This document shows, piece by piece, positions 15,076 through 24,881 of a DNA stretch of 64,000 nt (its first letter is position 1; every line of letters begins with the position of its first letter). The translations under genes were made by a program, and so were the position numbers. The notes beneath the pieces are model-generated. The model did not search any database and was not told the DNA's origin. It saw only the letters and a program-made list of their open reading frames with translations. Source of the stretch: Oscillospiraceae bacterium (GTDB lineage: Bacteria; Bacillota; Clostridia; Oscillospirales; Oscillospiraceae); assembly GCA_910575815.1 (NCBI GenBank), contig CAJTFN010000011.1:83540-147539 (forward strand). Direction: 5' to 3'.

Positions 15076-18000
15076 ATGAAGAAAATGAACCATCCCCTGC
15101 GGACCCGCGTGACGGCGCTGCTGCTGGCGCTGATCTGCGTTCTGGGCCTGCTTCCGGCCACGGCTTTCGCCGCCAGCGACACGATCAAGCTGGAGCGGTT
15201 CGGCATGTCCGGCGTCAGCTACGAATCCGCGGCGCTGGGCCGCTGTTCCCTCCACGAGATGTATTTCTCCGGCGGGAACAAGACCTCCGTGGGCTTCTGC
15301 GGCACCAAGGGAGGCGGCATGGGCCAGTCCCTGATCGGCCAGACCTGGGGAAACAAAACTCCTGTCTCCGATCCCACCGTCCTGACCATGATGGCCTACT
15401 ACTATGCCCACTCCACCGGCATCTTTACGGACGAGGCCAAGGCCCTGGGCGTAGACACCATTTGGGGCGGGGGCTATACCTGGTATATGAACGCCTGGGT
15501 GCAGGCGGTCATCTGGCGGTATCAGCAGGGCAGTATGGGCAATCCCGTGACGGCCTGCGCCGAAGAACTGATGGCGGTCTACAATTCCCTGGAGGGCACC
15601 CACTATACCAGCATCGACGAGGAAAAGGACGGCTCCTCCTTCCGCTCCAGAGCGCAGTATATCCTGGACCTGGGCCAGAGGGGCGTATGGGGCCAGTGTA
15701 CGGCCTACGAGTACGGCTTCACCGGCGCGGGCTCCAACGCACACCCCGCAAGCTCTGTCCAGAAGATCGTCCTGGGAGAGCTGGAAGTCACCACGGGGGA
15801 CAGCTATACCCTGACCGTCAAGAAGGTGGATTCCACCAACCCCTCCAAGGGCCTTGCCGGGGCGAAGTTTCACATTGAATCCGAAAGCGGCTCCTTCTCC
15901 AAGGATGTGACTACCGGGAGCGATGGAACGGCCACGCTGGAAAACCTGACCCCCGGAACCTATGCCATAACGGAAACAGCTCCCCCTCCGGGAGGATATA
16001 AGATTGACAATGCCGGACCGCAGTATGTTGTTCTGCCCGGCAACGGCAGCAATACCGTAACTGTCACCTTTATGGATACCCCAGAGGTTACTGGTGAAGG
16101 AAGCATCCGAAAAGTAGATGCAGACAATCCTTCCAAGGGCCTCGCCGGAGCGATTATTAAGATTACCGGCGTGGACAACAACTTTTCCGGCACCTTCATG
16201 ACCCGTGAGGGCGGCTATATTACGGACATCCCCTGGGACACCATGCCCATTGGCAGCTTTGTGGCGGAAGAAGTGACCCCACCGGAGGGTTACACGAAAA
16301 GCCAGGACCAGCACAAGGTCAAGCAGACATTTGTTTGGGACGGCAAAACGGATGTTGCCCTGATTTTCGAGAACGACGCTAAAGTCAAAGTCCGGCTTAT
16401 CAAGCTGGACGACAGCGGCAATCCTCTCCCCGGAGCGGTGTTTAACATTATCCGGGATGGCCAGATCATCGGCACCGAGGCCACCAAGGCGGACGGCTCT
16501 ATCACCGTTACCGACGTAACCGAGGGAATGTACGCCTTTGTTGAGGTTTCTGCCCCCTCGCCCTATGCCAAACTGACCGAACCCGTGTTTGCCCATGTTG
16601 ACCAAGCCACCATCAACGGAGGGGGCACCGTTACCGTCACGGCCTCCGATAAGAAGCTCCCGAACCTGACCATTCTCAAACGGGACGCTAAAACCGGAGA
16701 CGTGATCCCCAACACCAATTTTGAAGTTCGTGGCATCCATTACGGTTTTCATTATGACGTGACCACCGGGCCGGATGGCACCGCTACTTTGACGGCTATC
16801 CCTTCGGACAGCTATGAAGTGACGGAAATCTCTGTCCCGGACCCCTATGTGGTCAGCGATGAACCCACTCAAACGATTTGGCTGGAGGCTGGCGACAATA
16901 AGCAGCTTATTTTCGATAACCAAAAACAACCCCTTCTGAAAATTACCAAGATTGAGAAGGGAACCAACAAGCCCATCCCCGGCACCGTCTTTCTCCTGGA
17001 GGCTATCGACGGCGATTACCGCCACGAAGTCACCACCGAGGCCAGCGGCTCCGTAGAACTGCGCGTGGCCCCTGGCAGCTATCGTGTGACGGAACAGTCC
17101 GTCCCGGAGCCGTATTATATCAGTGACGAACCTACACAGACTATCAGCTTGAACGGCGGCGATGAAAAGGAAGTGATCTTCCAGAATTTGAAGAAGCCGG
17201 AGCTGACCATTTCCAAGATCGACGCCGACAGCGGCCAGCCCGTTCCCGGCACCGTGTTTACCGTCAAGGCCATCAACGGGGACTATCAGGATGACTGGAC
17301 CACCGGGACAGACGGCAAGACTGCCCTCCGGGTAGAACCCGGCACCTATCAGGTTACAGAGAAGTCCGTTCCTGCGCCCTACTACCTGCCCGACAAGGAC
17401 AAGGACCGGGTACAGACCATTTCCTTGAATCCCGGCGATGAAAAGACACTGGTATTCCGCAACCACAAGGCCCCGGAGCTGACGATCTATAAGGAGGACA
17501 GCGTGGCGGGCGCTCCTATCGAGGGCGCGAAATTCCATGTTACCTACACCTCCAACGGCGAATCCGCCGACGCCCCGGCCTCCGTGGACTTCGGCTATTT
17601 CCTAACCGACGCCAATGGTGAAATCAAGCTGCATGAAAAAGGGAAGAAGCTATACCCTGGTGAGTTTGCCATTACAGAAGTAGAACCCGCTCCTGGGTTC
17701 CAGATGAAGGAACCTGTTACGCAGAAGGTTATTATTCGCGGCGGTGAATCAAAAACCGTTACTTTCCAGAACGAACCGCTTAATGCAATCGTGGTCGAGA
17801 AATACGACAGCGTAACCGGAGAGGCCCTGCCCGGCTGTACCTTCCAACTTCGGTTCTTAGGCGGAACAAGTGGAACCGGCGGAACCGTCATCGGGCAGAA
17901 GATAACAGGAAAGAACGGCACCGCCATTTGGACCGGCCTCACTGCGGGAACGTACATTGTCGAGGAGGTAGACCCCGGGGACGGTTATTCCATCATCAAA

Positions 18001-21000
18001 TCTTCTGAAACCATCTACATTTCCGATGATGGTGTGCAGAATGTTGTCACCGTCACCTTCGACAACGCGCCGGATGGTCTGCTTCTTATCAGAAAGGTAT
18101 GCAGCGTCAACCCCAGCGTCACCCTCCAGGACGCTGAGTTTAAGGTCACCTATGCGGACGGCACCCTGATCGGGGACAGCAACGGCATTTATCGTACCGA
18201 TGAAAACGGCGAAATCCGCATTTCCGGGTTAAAGCCCGGAAAGAGCGTGATTGTCACCGAAACGAAAGCCCCTGCTGGATTCCTGATCGACACCCAGAGC
18301 CAGACCATTCAGATCAAGGAGGGCCGCACGGTTTCCTTGACATTCAAGAACCAGCCTACGGGAAAACTGATTGTGCAGAAACGGGACAGCATCACCGGAC
18401 AGCCTTTGCCGGGGGTGGAGTTCCGCATTACAACTGCCGCAGGCTGTGAAGTGGGTTTGGACGGTGTAATCGGCACGTCCACGCTTACTCAAAACGGCAT
18501 TTTTAAAACGGACAGCAACGGAGAAATCCGCATTTCCAATCTGGCCCCCGGTGCATACGTCTTGACGGAAATCAAGAGCTTACCGGGCTATGTTATGGAT
18601 TCTCCCAGCACAAACGTTGTAATCGGGACTAACGGAGACACGCAGACTGTGGTTGTCACCAATACTCCGAAGGGCGGCCTCCTGATCCGCAAGACCGACA
18701 GCGTGACCGGAGCGCCCCTTCCCGGCGTCAAATTCAAAATTACCGCCGCCAATGGGGAACTGGTCCCCGATAATGAGGGCCTGACCTCCAGCAACGGCCT
18801 ATACACCACCGATGAAAACGGACAGATTTACCTCCGCAAACTCAATCCCAACACCTATGTGGTTTCGGAAGTGGAAACGATTGACGGCTACCTGCTGAAC
18901 GCCGCACCGCAGACCGTCGTGGTCAGCGAGGCTGACACCCAGGTTTTGAGCTTTACCAACATGCCCCTGGGCGGTCTGCTGGTAAAGAAAATGGACTCCG
19001 CCACGAAGGAGCCTCTTGCGGAAGTCATTTTCAAGATCACCCGGACAGACGGCACTGTCGTGGGCAACTCCAACGGTGAATACCGGACGGACGAGCGGGG
19101 CTTCATTTCCCTGCCGGATCTGGAACCCGGCGGCTATATTGTGCGGGAGGTTCAAGCCAAGTCCGGTTATCTGCTGGATGATACACCCCATGCCGTGGAA
19201 ATCAAGGACCACCAGACGTATACCCTGGAAGTGTTCAACCAGCCCCTCGGCAATCTCATTATTAACAAACTGAGTTCTCTGGACAACTCTCCCCTGGAGG
19301 GTGTGAAGTTCCAGATCAAGTACGCCAACGGGCAAGTCGTAGACAATAAGAATGGGCAGGTTTCCTCTAACGGCATCTATTTCACGGACCGCAACGGGCA
19401 GATTATCCTCTCCGGCATTACCGGGACTGTCGTTGTAACGGAGCTGGAGACGGTCCCCGGCTACCGGATCGACCCCAATACCCGGACGCAGACCGTGGTC
19501 ATCAACCCCAACGATACGCAGACCATCAATTTCTATAACACCCCCACGACAACGCTGATTATCCGCAAATTTGTGGAAGGCACCGAGAACGAACCTCTTT
19601 CCGGCGTAGCCTTCCGGGTGGTGGACGGAGCCGGGGCCGCTGTTGGTCCAGACGACGGCCTCTACTACACCGATAAATCCGGCGAGATTGTTCTGACTGG
19701 CATTGAACCCGGAACCACAGTTATTGCCCGTGAGGTTAAGACGGTGGAGGGCTTTGTGCTGGACGGCACCCCCCAGGACATCAAGATCGAGGCGGGCCAT
19801 GTGCAGCAGCTTACGTTCTGGAACAAGCGGGCCGGGACGCTGGTAATCCAGAAGAAGGACAAGGTTTCCGGTGCGTTCATCGCCGGGGCGGAGTTCCAGC
19901 TTACCTATGCCAATGGCGGCTATGTGGACAATGACAATGGACATCTGTCCTCCAATGGCATCTATACCACCAACGACAAGGGAGAAATCCGTGTTTCCGG
20001 CGTGGTGGGGACCATCGTTGCGAAGGAGACAAAGCCCGCCCCCGGCTATGTGATCGACCCGGCCACGCAGACGCAGACCGTCACCGTGAATCCCATGGAC
20101 ACGCAGACCCTCGTTTTCCTCAATGATCCCCTGTGCAGTCTGACGCTGACGAAGCTGGATTCCGTCACCGGCAAGCCCGTCCCCGGCACCGAGTTCATCG
20201 TGAAGGACGGAGATGGCCACATCCTGGGCCGCTATGTCACCGGCAAGGACGGCACCGCTCTCGTGACGGGCCTCGTCCCCGGCAGTACCGTTGTCGTGGT
20301 GGAAACCAAGGTGCCCCAGGGCTACGTCCTGGACAGCACCCCCAGGACCATTACGGTCAAGAACGGTTCCGGCAACGGCGTGACCACCGGCGGAACCACT
20401 GGAGGCGGCTCCGGCAGCTCCGGCGGGAACGACCTGATTATTGAGAACGACCCCGCCACAACGCTGGTCATCCAGAAATTCATTGACGGTACGGCAAATA
20501 CTCCGCTGGCTGGCGTGGAATTTTTGGTGACAGACGGGACCGGGGCCGTTGTCGGTCCCAACAATGGCTATTACACCACTGACAAGGACGGGCGCATTAC
20601 CATCCCCAACCTGGAACCCGGAACCGTGATTGCCGCCAGGGAGACCAGGACCCAGGCCGGGTACATTCTTGACGGCACCCCGCAGAGCATCACCATCAAG
20701 ACCGGAGAAGTCCAGAGCATGACCTTCTGGAACAAGAGGGCCGGAGGGCTGATTATCAACAAGATCGACGCCCTGACGAAGAAGCCCCTGGCCGGAGTGA
20801 AATTCAAGATCACCTACGCTGACGGCTCCAATGTGGACCTGGACGGCGGCAAGGTTTCCTCCAACGGCCTCTACACCACCAACACCGAGGGCCAGATCGT
20901 CATTTCCGGTATCACCGGGACCGTCATTGTCACGGAGCTGGAGGCCCTGCCCGGCTACGTCCTGGACCCCAACGCCAAGAGCCAGACGGTCCAGGTGAAT

Positions 21001-22428
21001 CCCAACGACACGCAGACCATCACCTTTGAAAATACGCCCATGGGCGGCCTCACCATCATCAAGAAGGACGAGGAAACCGGGGAGCGAATCAGCGGCGTGC
21101 AGTTTGAAATCCACAAGCTCAACGGCGAAGTCATCGGCACCTACACCACCGACCGTACCGGCGTCATCACGCTGCCCCAGGCAGACAAAGGCTGGTATCA
21201 GGTGACAGAACTGAAAGCCGCCAAGGGCTACCGCCTGGACAGCCAGCCCTACCAGATTGAAGTGAAGGACGGCGGCACGGCCACCCTGGAAATCACCAAC
21301 CGCCAGATCGGCAGCGCCGTCATTCGCAAGGTGGACAGCCTCACCGGGGAGGGTATCTATGGCGTTAAATTCTTGATTTCCGACGCCTCCGGCCACCCTG
21401 TCGGCACCTATGAAAGCGACAATGAGGGCTATGTCTACATTGAGCGGGAGCTGCCGGACGGCAAGTACACCGCCCGGGAAATGGAATGTGCGGACGGCTA
21501 CATCCTGGACACGGTGCCCAAGACCTTCTATGTGGAGTACGGCGGATGTACCACCATTACCTGGCCCAATACCGCAGTCCGGGGACAGATTCAGGTTATC
21601 AAAAAGTCCGCCGACTACAACTCCACCAACGGCCTCCCAGCCGGGACGCTGCTGGAGGGGGCCACCTTTGAAATCTGCAACGAGCGTACCGGGAACAAGG
21701 TGGACACCATCGTCACCGGAGCAAATGGCCTCGCCTCGTCCAAGCAGCTCCCCCTGGGCCGCTACACCATCCGGGAAGTCAAAGCCCCGGCGAATTACGG
21801 CGTCTCTACGGAGACCTATACCGCCGTGTTGGAGTTCTCCGGCCAGATCGTAAAGCTGGAGGTTTCCAATAAGAGCATGAGCACCGGCGTCTCCATCACC
21901 AAGACCGGACCCAAGGAGGCTATGAGCGGCCAGCCGGTCCGCTATGTGTTCTCCAAAATCGGCAACAGCAGTAATGTTATGCTCCAATCCTTCTACTGGC
22001 GTGACACCCTGCCCGCCGCCGTGCGCCTTTCCAGCGTTGTCACGGGGACCTACAATTTCCCCGGCACCTACAAGATCGTCTACAAGGTGAACAACACCGG
22101 CGATTACCGGACCCTGGCGGACAGCCTCTCCACCAGCCAGAACTACACCCTCGCCGCTTCTCCCGTGGCCCTGGGCCTTGCCAGCAACGAACGTGTGACC
22201 GAAATCATGTTTGTGTTTGGACAGGTCCCCGGAGGATTTGCCCAGGTGGAGGCCCCCGCGCTGCATTGCATCGCTATTTCCGGCCTTGCGGCTGGAAGCA
22301 GCTTTGCCAATGTGGCGGACGTGGGCGGCACCTACAACGGCGTTTGGGTGCAGGCGGTCTCCCGCTGGGTGACGACCGTCTACGGAAAGAAAGTCCCTAC
22401 GCCCAAGCTGCCCCGGACTGGCTACTAA
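15076..22428 (+). CDS. Giant thioester-domain adhesin with about 21 SpaA/Cna-B repeats and a terminal LPRTG
   Basis: About 2,450 residues, starting at ATG 15076 after AAAGGAAA; an ATG at 15058 lies before that site. Signal peptide about 1-33 (ALICVLGLLPATAFA). Residues about 40-225 form a thioester domain: the cysteine is in SVGFCGTKG and the partner glutamine in WVQAVIWRY. About 21 tandem prealbumin-like SpaA/Cna-B domains follow, each opening like LVIQKKDKVSGAFIAGAEF, with isopeptide Lys and Glu positions and a Gly/Ser linker near residue 1775. A different domain of about 170 residues precedes the C-terminal KLPRTGY. No hydrophobic anchor follows LPRTG. Probably a long stalk that bonds covalently to a surface during mating or colonisation. 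Confidence 0.9.
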   Translation: MKKMNHPLRTRVTALLLALICVLGLLPATAFAASDTIKLERFGMSGVSYESAALGRCSLHEMYFSGGNKTSVGFCGTKGGGMGQSLIGQTWGNKTPVSDPTVLTMMAYYYAHSTGIFTDEAKALGVDTIWGGGYTWYMNAWVQAVIWRYQQGSMGNPVTACAEELMAVYNSLEGTHYTSIDEEKDGSSFRSRAQYILDLGQRGVWGQCTAYEYGFTGAGSNAHPASSVQKIVLGELEVTTGDSYTLTVKKVDSTNPSKGLAGAKFHIESESGSFSKDVTTGSDGTATLENLTPGTYAITETAPPPGGYKIDNAGPQYVVLPGNGSNTVTVTFMDTPEVTGEGSIRKVDADNPSKGLAGAIIKITGVDNNFSGTFMTREGGYITDIPWDTMPIGSFVAEEVTPPEGYTKSQDQHKVKQTFVWDGKTDVALIFENDAKVKVRLIKLDDSGNPLPGAVFNIIRDGQIIGTEATKADGSITVTDVTEGMYAFVEVSAPSPYAKLTEPVFAHVDQATINGGGTVTVTASDKKLPNLTILKRDAKTGDVIPNTNFEVRGIHYGFHYDVTTGPDGTATLTAIPSDSYEVTEISVPDPYVVSDEPTQTIWLEAGDNKQLIFDNQKQPLLKITKIEKGTNKPIPGTVFLLEAIDGDYRHEVTTEASGSVELRVAPGSYRVTEQSVPEPYYISDEPTQTISLNGGDEKEVIFQNLKKPELTISKIDADSGQPVPGTVFTVKAINGDYQDDWTTGTDGKTALRVEPGTYQVTEKSVPAPYYLPDKDKDRVQTISLNPGDEKTLVFRNHKAPELTIYKEDSVAGAPIEGAKFHVTYTSNGESADAPASVDFGYFLTDANGEIKLHEKGKKLYPGEFAITEVEPAPGFQMKEPVTQKVIIRGGESKTVTFQNEPLNAIVVEKYDSVTGEALPGCTFQLRFLGGTSGTGGTVIGQKITGKNGTAIWTGLTAGTYIVEEVDPGDGYSIIKSSETIYISDDGVQNVVTVTFDNAPDGLLLIRKVCSVNPSVTLQDAEFKVTYADGTLIGDSNGIYRTDENGEIRISGLKPGKSVIVTETKAPAGFLIDTQSQTIQIKEGRTVSLTFKNQPTGKLIVQKRDSITGQPLPGVEFRITTAAGCEVGLDGVIGTSTLTQNGIFKTDSNGEIRISNLAPGAYVLTEIKSLPGYVMDSPSTNVVIGTNGDTQTVVVTNTPKGGLLIRKTDSVTGAPLPGVKFKITAANGELVPDNEGLTSSNGLYTTDENGQIYLRKLNPNTYVVSEVETIDGYLLNAAPQTVVVSEADTQVLSFTNMPLGGLLVKKMDSATKEPLAEVIFKITRTDGTVVGNSNGEYRTDERGFISLPDLEPGGYIVREVQAKSGYLLDDTPHAVEIKDHQTYTLEVFNQPLGNLIINKLSSLDNSPLEGVKFQIKYANGQVVDNKNGQVSSNGIYFTDRNGQIILSGITGTVVVTELETVPGYRIDPNTRTQTVVINPNDTQTINFYNTPTTTLIIRKFVEGTENEPLSGVAFRVVDGAGAAVGPDDGLYYTDKSGEIVLTGIEPGTTVIAREVKTVEGFVLDGTPQDIKIEAGHVQQLTFWNKRAGTLVIQKKDKVSGAFIAGAEFQLTYANGGYVDNDNGHLSSNGIYTTNDKGEIRVSGVVGTIVAKETKPAPGYVIDPATQTQTVTVNPMDTQTLVFLNDPLCSLTLTKLDSVTGKPVPGTEFIVKDGDGHILGRYVTGKDGTALVTGLVPGSTVVVVETKVPQGYVLDSTPRTITVKNGSGNGVTTGGTTGGGSGSSGGNDLIIENDPATTLVIQKFIDGTANTPLAGVEFLVTDGTGAVVGPNNGYYTTDKDGRITIPNLEPGTVIAARETRTQAGYILDGTPQSITIKTGEVQSMTFWNKRAGGLIINKIDALTKKPLAGVKFKITYADGSNVDLDGGKVSSNGLYTTNTEGQIVISGITGTVIVTELEALPGYVLDPNAKSQTVQVNPNDTQTITFENTPMGGLTIIKKDEETGERISGVQFEIHKLNGEVIGTYTTDRTGVITLPQADKGWYQVTELKAAKGYRLDSQPYQIEVKDGGTATLEITNRQIGSAVIRKVDSLTGEGIYGVKFLISDASGHPVGTYESDNEGYVYIERELPDGKYTAREMECADGYILDTVPKTFYVEYGGCTTITWPNTAVRGQIQVIKKSADYNSTNGLPAGTLLEGATFEICNERTGNKVDTIVTGANGLASSKQLPLGRYTIREVKAPANYGVSTETYTAVLEFSGQIVKLEVSNKSMSTGVSITKTGPKEAMSGQPVRYVFSKIGNSSNVMLQSFYWRDTLPAAVRLSSVVTGTYNFPGTYKIVYKVNNTGDYRTLADSLSTSQNYTLAASPVALGLASNERVTEIMFVFGQVPGGFAQVEAPALHCIAISGLAAGSSFANVADVGGTYNGVWVQAVSRWVTTVYGKKVPTPKLPRTGY

Positions 22429-22480
22429 AATAAATCCCACCGTGGGACGCAAAAATAGATCCCATGGTGAGACGCGAATC
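22427..22480 (+). repeat. ICE-1 palindromic repeat, two tandem copies
   Basis: 22427-22450 and 22452-22480, both A-B and in the same orientation. The first has GTGGGACGC, the second CCCATGGTGAGACGC. The first begins in the adhesin stop codon. The second ends six bases before the AGGAGG of virD4. Confidence 0.9.
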
Positions 22481-22494
22481 GACAGGAGGTTTCC

Positions 22495-24246
22495 GTGAAG
22501 CAGAAGAACAGCGGCCCCCTCCCGTGGCTCCTGCTGGCCGTCCCCGTCCTCTGGGCGGGGACGGCCCTCGCCAGCGGCTACCGGGAGGGCATGACCGTCT
22601 TTGATCTTATGGGGCGTTTCAGTGTGATGCTGGAACGCCCCTTTGACATCCACTGGACCCCGTACACCCTCAAATTCATGCTGGGGGCGCTGGTGGTCTA
22701 TGCCTTCGCCATTGTGCTGTACATTTCCTCCAAGCAGAACCGCCGCCCCGGAGAGGAACACGGCTCCGCACGCTGGGGGAACGTCTACCAGCTTGACCGG
22801 AAGTACCGGGACAAGGACCCTCACAATAACGCCATCCTTACCCAAAACCTCCGCATGAGCCTCAACGGGCGGAAGCACCAGAGAAACCTCTTGCAGATCG
22901 TGGTAGGCGGCTCCGGCGCGGGCAAGACCCGATATGTGGTCAAGCCCAATCTCTACGAGGCCAATGCCTCCTATATCGCCACTGATCCGAAGGGGGAACT
23001 GGCCCGCTCCGCCGTTCCGCTGCTTCTGCGGGAGGGCTATACCATCCGCATTATCGACCTTGTGGACCCGGAGCACTCCGACTGCTACAACCCCTTCCAC
23101 TACATCCGAAATGACGCCGACGTGCTGAAACTGATTGCCAATTTCATCCGCAACACCACGCCGAAGAACGCCCATTCCAATGACCCGTTTTGGGAGAAAA
23201 GCGAGATCGCCCTTGATTCCGCCCTCATGCTGTATCTGCTCCACGAGGCCCCGCCGGAAGAACAGACCATGGAGATGATGCTGACCATGCTGGAATACGG
23301 CGCGGCCAAGGAGGGGGACGGGGACTACCAATCTCCCCTTGATCTGCTGTTCGAGGCCCTGGAGGAAGAAAACCCGAATCATATTGCTCTCCGCCAGTAC
23401 AAGGTGTTCAAGCAGGCCCCCAGCGAGACGGCCATGAGCATCCTCATTACCGCCTCCGTCCGGCTAGCGCCCTTCACCTTGCCGGAGGTCCAGAGGATCA
23501 CCAGCCGGGACACCATGGAGCTGGGGAAGCTGGGGGAGCGGAAGCAGGCGGTGTTCTGCATCATCCCGGACAGCAACGACGCCTCCTTGAATTTCCTGGT
23601 GGGTATGCTGTATACGCAAGCCTTCCAGGAGCTGTACTATCAGGCGGACAAGGTGCATGGAGGCAGCCTGCCCATTCCAGTCCGGCTTATGTTTGACGAG
23701 TTCGCCAATGTCGCTCTCCCGGACGGCTATGCCCGGCTCCAGGCCACCATGCGTTCCCGGAACGTCATGGCCACCATCATCCTGCAAAATATCTCGCAGT
23801 TGAAGGCGCTGTTCAAGGACGATTGGGAGGGGATCATCGGGAATGCGGACGCCTTTATCTACTTGGGTGGAAACGAGCAGTCCACCCATAAATACGTCTC
23901 TGAGCTGCTGGGCAAAGAGACGATCCAGACGCAGACCAGCAGCCAGAGCAAGGGACGCAACGGCTCCTTCAGCCAGAATTTTCAATCGGCGGGCCGCGAA
24001 TTGCTCACGCCGGATGAAGTGCGGATGCTAGATAACCGCCTCGCCCTGGTCCTGATCCGGGGCGAGGCCCCGGTGATCGACGCCAAGTACGATCTCATGC
24101 ACCACCCCAACATCAAGCGGACCGCCGACGGCGGGGCCGCCCCCTACACCCACAGCGCCCGCTGCCTTTACGCCGCGGACGATCTGGACTTTACCTTTAC
24201 ATCCCTGGACGATATTGAAATCTTTGAAGATACGGAGGAATCTTGA
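22495..24246 (+). CDS. virD4: VirD4/TraG-family type IV coupling protein
   Basis: 583 residues, starting at GTG 22495 after ACAGGAGG. Two N-terminal membrane helices (about 8-27 and 63-85). Walker A VVGGSGAGKTR near residue 142, preceded by the EEHGSARWG motif typical of VirD4 proteins. Walker B MFDEFANVALPDGY near 405, then MRSRNVMATIILQNISQLK. This ATPase recruits the relaxase-DNA complex to the secretion channel at the inner face of the membrane. The C-terminus is acidic. It is the first gene of the secretion block. Confidence 0.95.
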   Translation: MKQKNSGPLPWLLLAVPVLWAGTALASGYREGMTVFDLMGRFSVMLERPFDIHWTPYTLKFMLGALVVYAFAIVLYISSKQNRRPGEEHGSARWGNVYQLDRKYRDKDPHNNAILTQNLRMSLNGRKHQRNLLQIVVGGSGAGKTRYVVKPNLYEANASYIATDPKGELARSAVPLLLREGYTIRIIDLVDPEHSDCYNPFHYIRNDADVLKLIANFIRNTTPKNAHSNDPFWEKSEIALDSALMLYLLHEAPPEEQTMEMMLTMLEYGAAKEGDGDYQSPLDLLFEALEEENPNHIALRQYKVFKQAPSETAMSILITASVRLAPFTLPEVQRITSRDTMELGKLGERKQAVFCIIPDSNDASLNFLVGMLYTQAFQELYYQADKVHGGSLPIPVRLMFDEFANVALPDGYARLQATMRSRNVMATIILQNISQLKALFKDDWEGIIGNADAFIYLGGNEQSTHKYVSELLGKETIQTQTSSQSKGRNGSFSQNFQSAGRELLTPDEVRMLDNRLALVLIRGEAPVIDAKYDLMHHPNIKRTADGGAAPYTHSARCLYAADDLDFTFTSLDDIEIFEDTEES

Positions 24247-24248
24247 AT

Positions 24249-24614
24249 ATGAAAAAGTACCTTTCCCGCAGTACCCATAATGCCCCCACCCGCCAGCAGC
24301 TCCGGCAGAGGGACCGGGCCCGCCGCCTCTACTTCTCCGCCGTTCTGCTCCTGGCCTTCTGCGCCGCGCTGACCGTCCCGGCCTTCGCCGCCGGGGGCAG
24401 CGACCCCCTTACCATCGTCAATAACCTGTCTGAATTTATCTTCTCCATCATCAAGGCCCTGGGCATCATCATCCTGGGCTGGGGGATTGTGCAGGTGGGC
24501 ATGAGCTTTCAGTCCCACGATGCCAGCCAGCGGACCCAGGGCTTTCTCTGTCTGTTCGGCGGCCTCATGATAGCTTTTGCGAAGGAAATCCTGGGCGTGA
24601 TCGGCGTGGTATGA
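24249..24614 (+). CDS. Maff2/VirB2-like membrane protein
   Basis: 121 residues, starting at ATG 24249, nine bases after GGAGG. A basic N-terminus is followed by a signal-like helix (30-50), then two hydrophobic helices (about 62-84 and 96-118: FIFSIIKALGIIILGWGIV, CLFGGLMIAFAKEILGVIG). This matches the Maff2 family, small pilin or channel subunits found between VirD4 and VirB6 in Clostridia ICEs. It overlaps the next gene by four bases. Confidence 0.85.
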   Translation: MKKYLSRSTHNAPTRQQLRQRDRARRLYFSAVLLLAFCAALTVPAFAAGGSDPLTIVNNLSEFIFSIIKALGIIILGWGIVQVGMSFQSHDASQRTQGFLCLFGGLMIAFAKEILGVIGVV

Positions 24615-24820
24615 CGAAACCGAAATACAACCGGATTCTCTGGTGCGACCAAACGGTGCAAGGCTGGAGTTTTGGCCTTGAAGCGCCAAACGGCGAAATT
24701 TTTACAATGCACTACATCGGGTACAGCAAGGCCGAGGCCACCAGAAGGGCACGCCGGGAAGAATCCCGCATAAAAGCCATCGTGAATCAGCCGCCTCCCC
24801 GCCGCAGACATTCACGGTAA
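24611..24820 (+). CDS. Small basic hypothetical protein
   Basis: 69 residues, with ATG overlapping the previous stop (ATGA). Sequence TKPKYNRILWCDQTVQGWSF then an Arg-rich tail. No family recognised and no membrane segment. Coupling to the VirB2-like gene suggests it is expressed with the secretion genes. Confidence 0.55.
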   Translation: MTKPKYNRILWCDQTVQGWSFGLEAPNGEIFTMHYIGYSKAEATRRARREESRIKAIVNQPPPRRRHSR

Positions 24821-24833
24821 AAATCAAAAGCGG

Positions 24834-24862
24834 GAATTGCGTCTCACGGTGGGACGCAATTC
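24834..24862 (+). repeat. ICE-1 palindromic repeat, longest B-B copy
   Basis: 14-bp arms GAATTGCGTCTCAC and GTGGGACGCAATTC around a central G, with a single mismatched pair. It shows the full extent of the B half-site. It ends six bases before the GGAGGTGA of the VirB6-like gene. Confidence 0.92.
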
Positions 24863-24881
24863 CCCATGGAGGTGATTTTCA

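Noticed and set aside
14944..23382. Very long minus-strand ORFs (864 and 1,527 residues) opposite the adhesin
   Set aside because: They mirror the repeats of the SpaA-domain gene. Product sequence is periodic antisense translation without domains.
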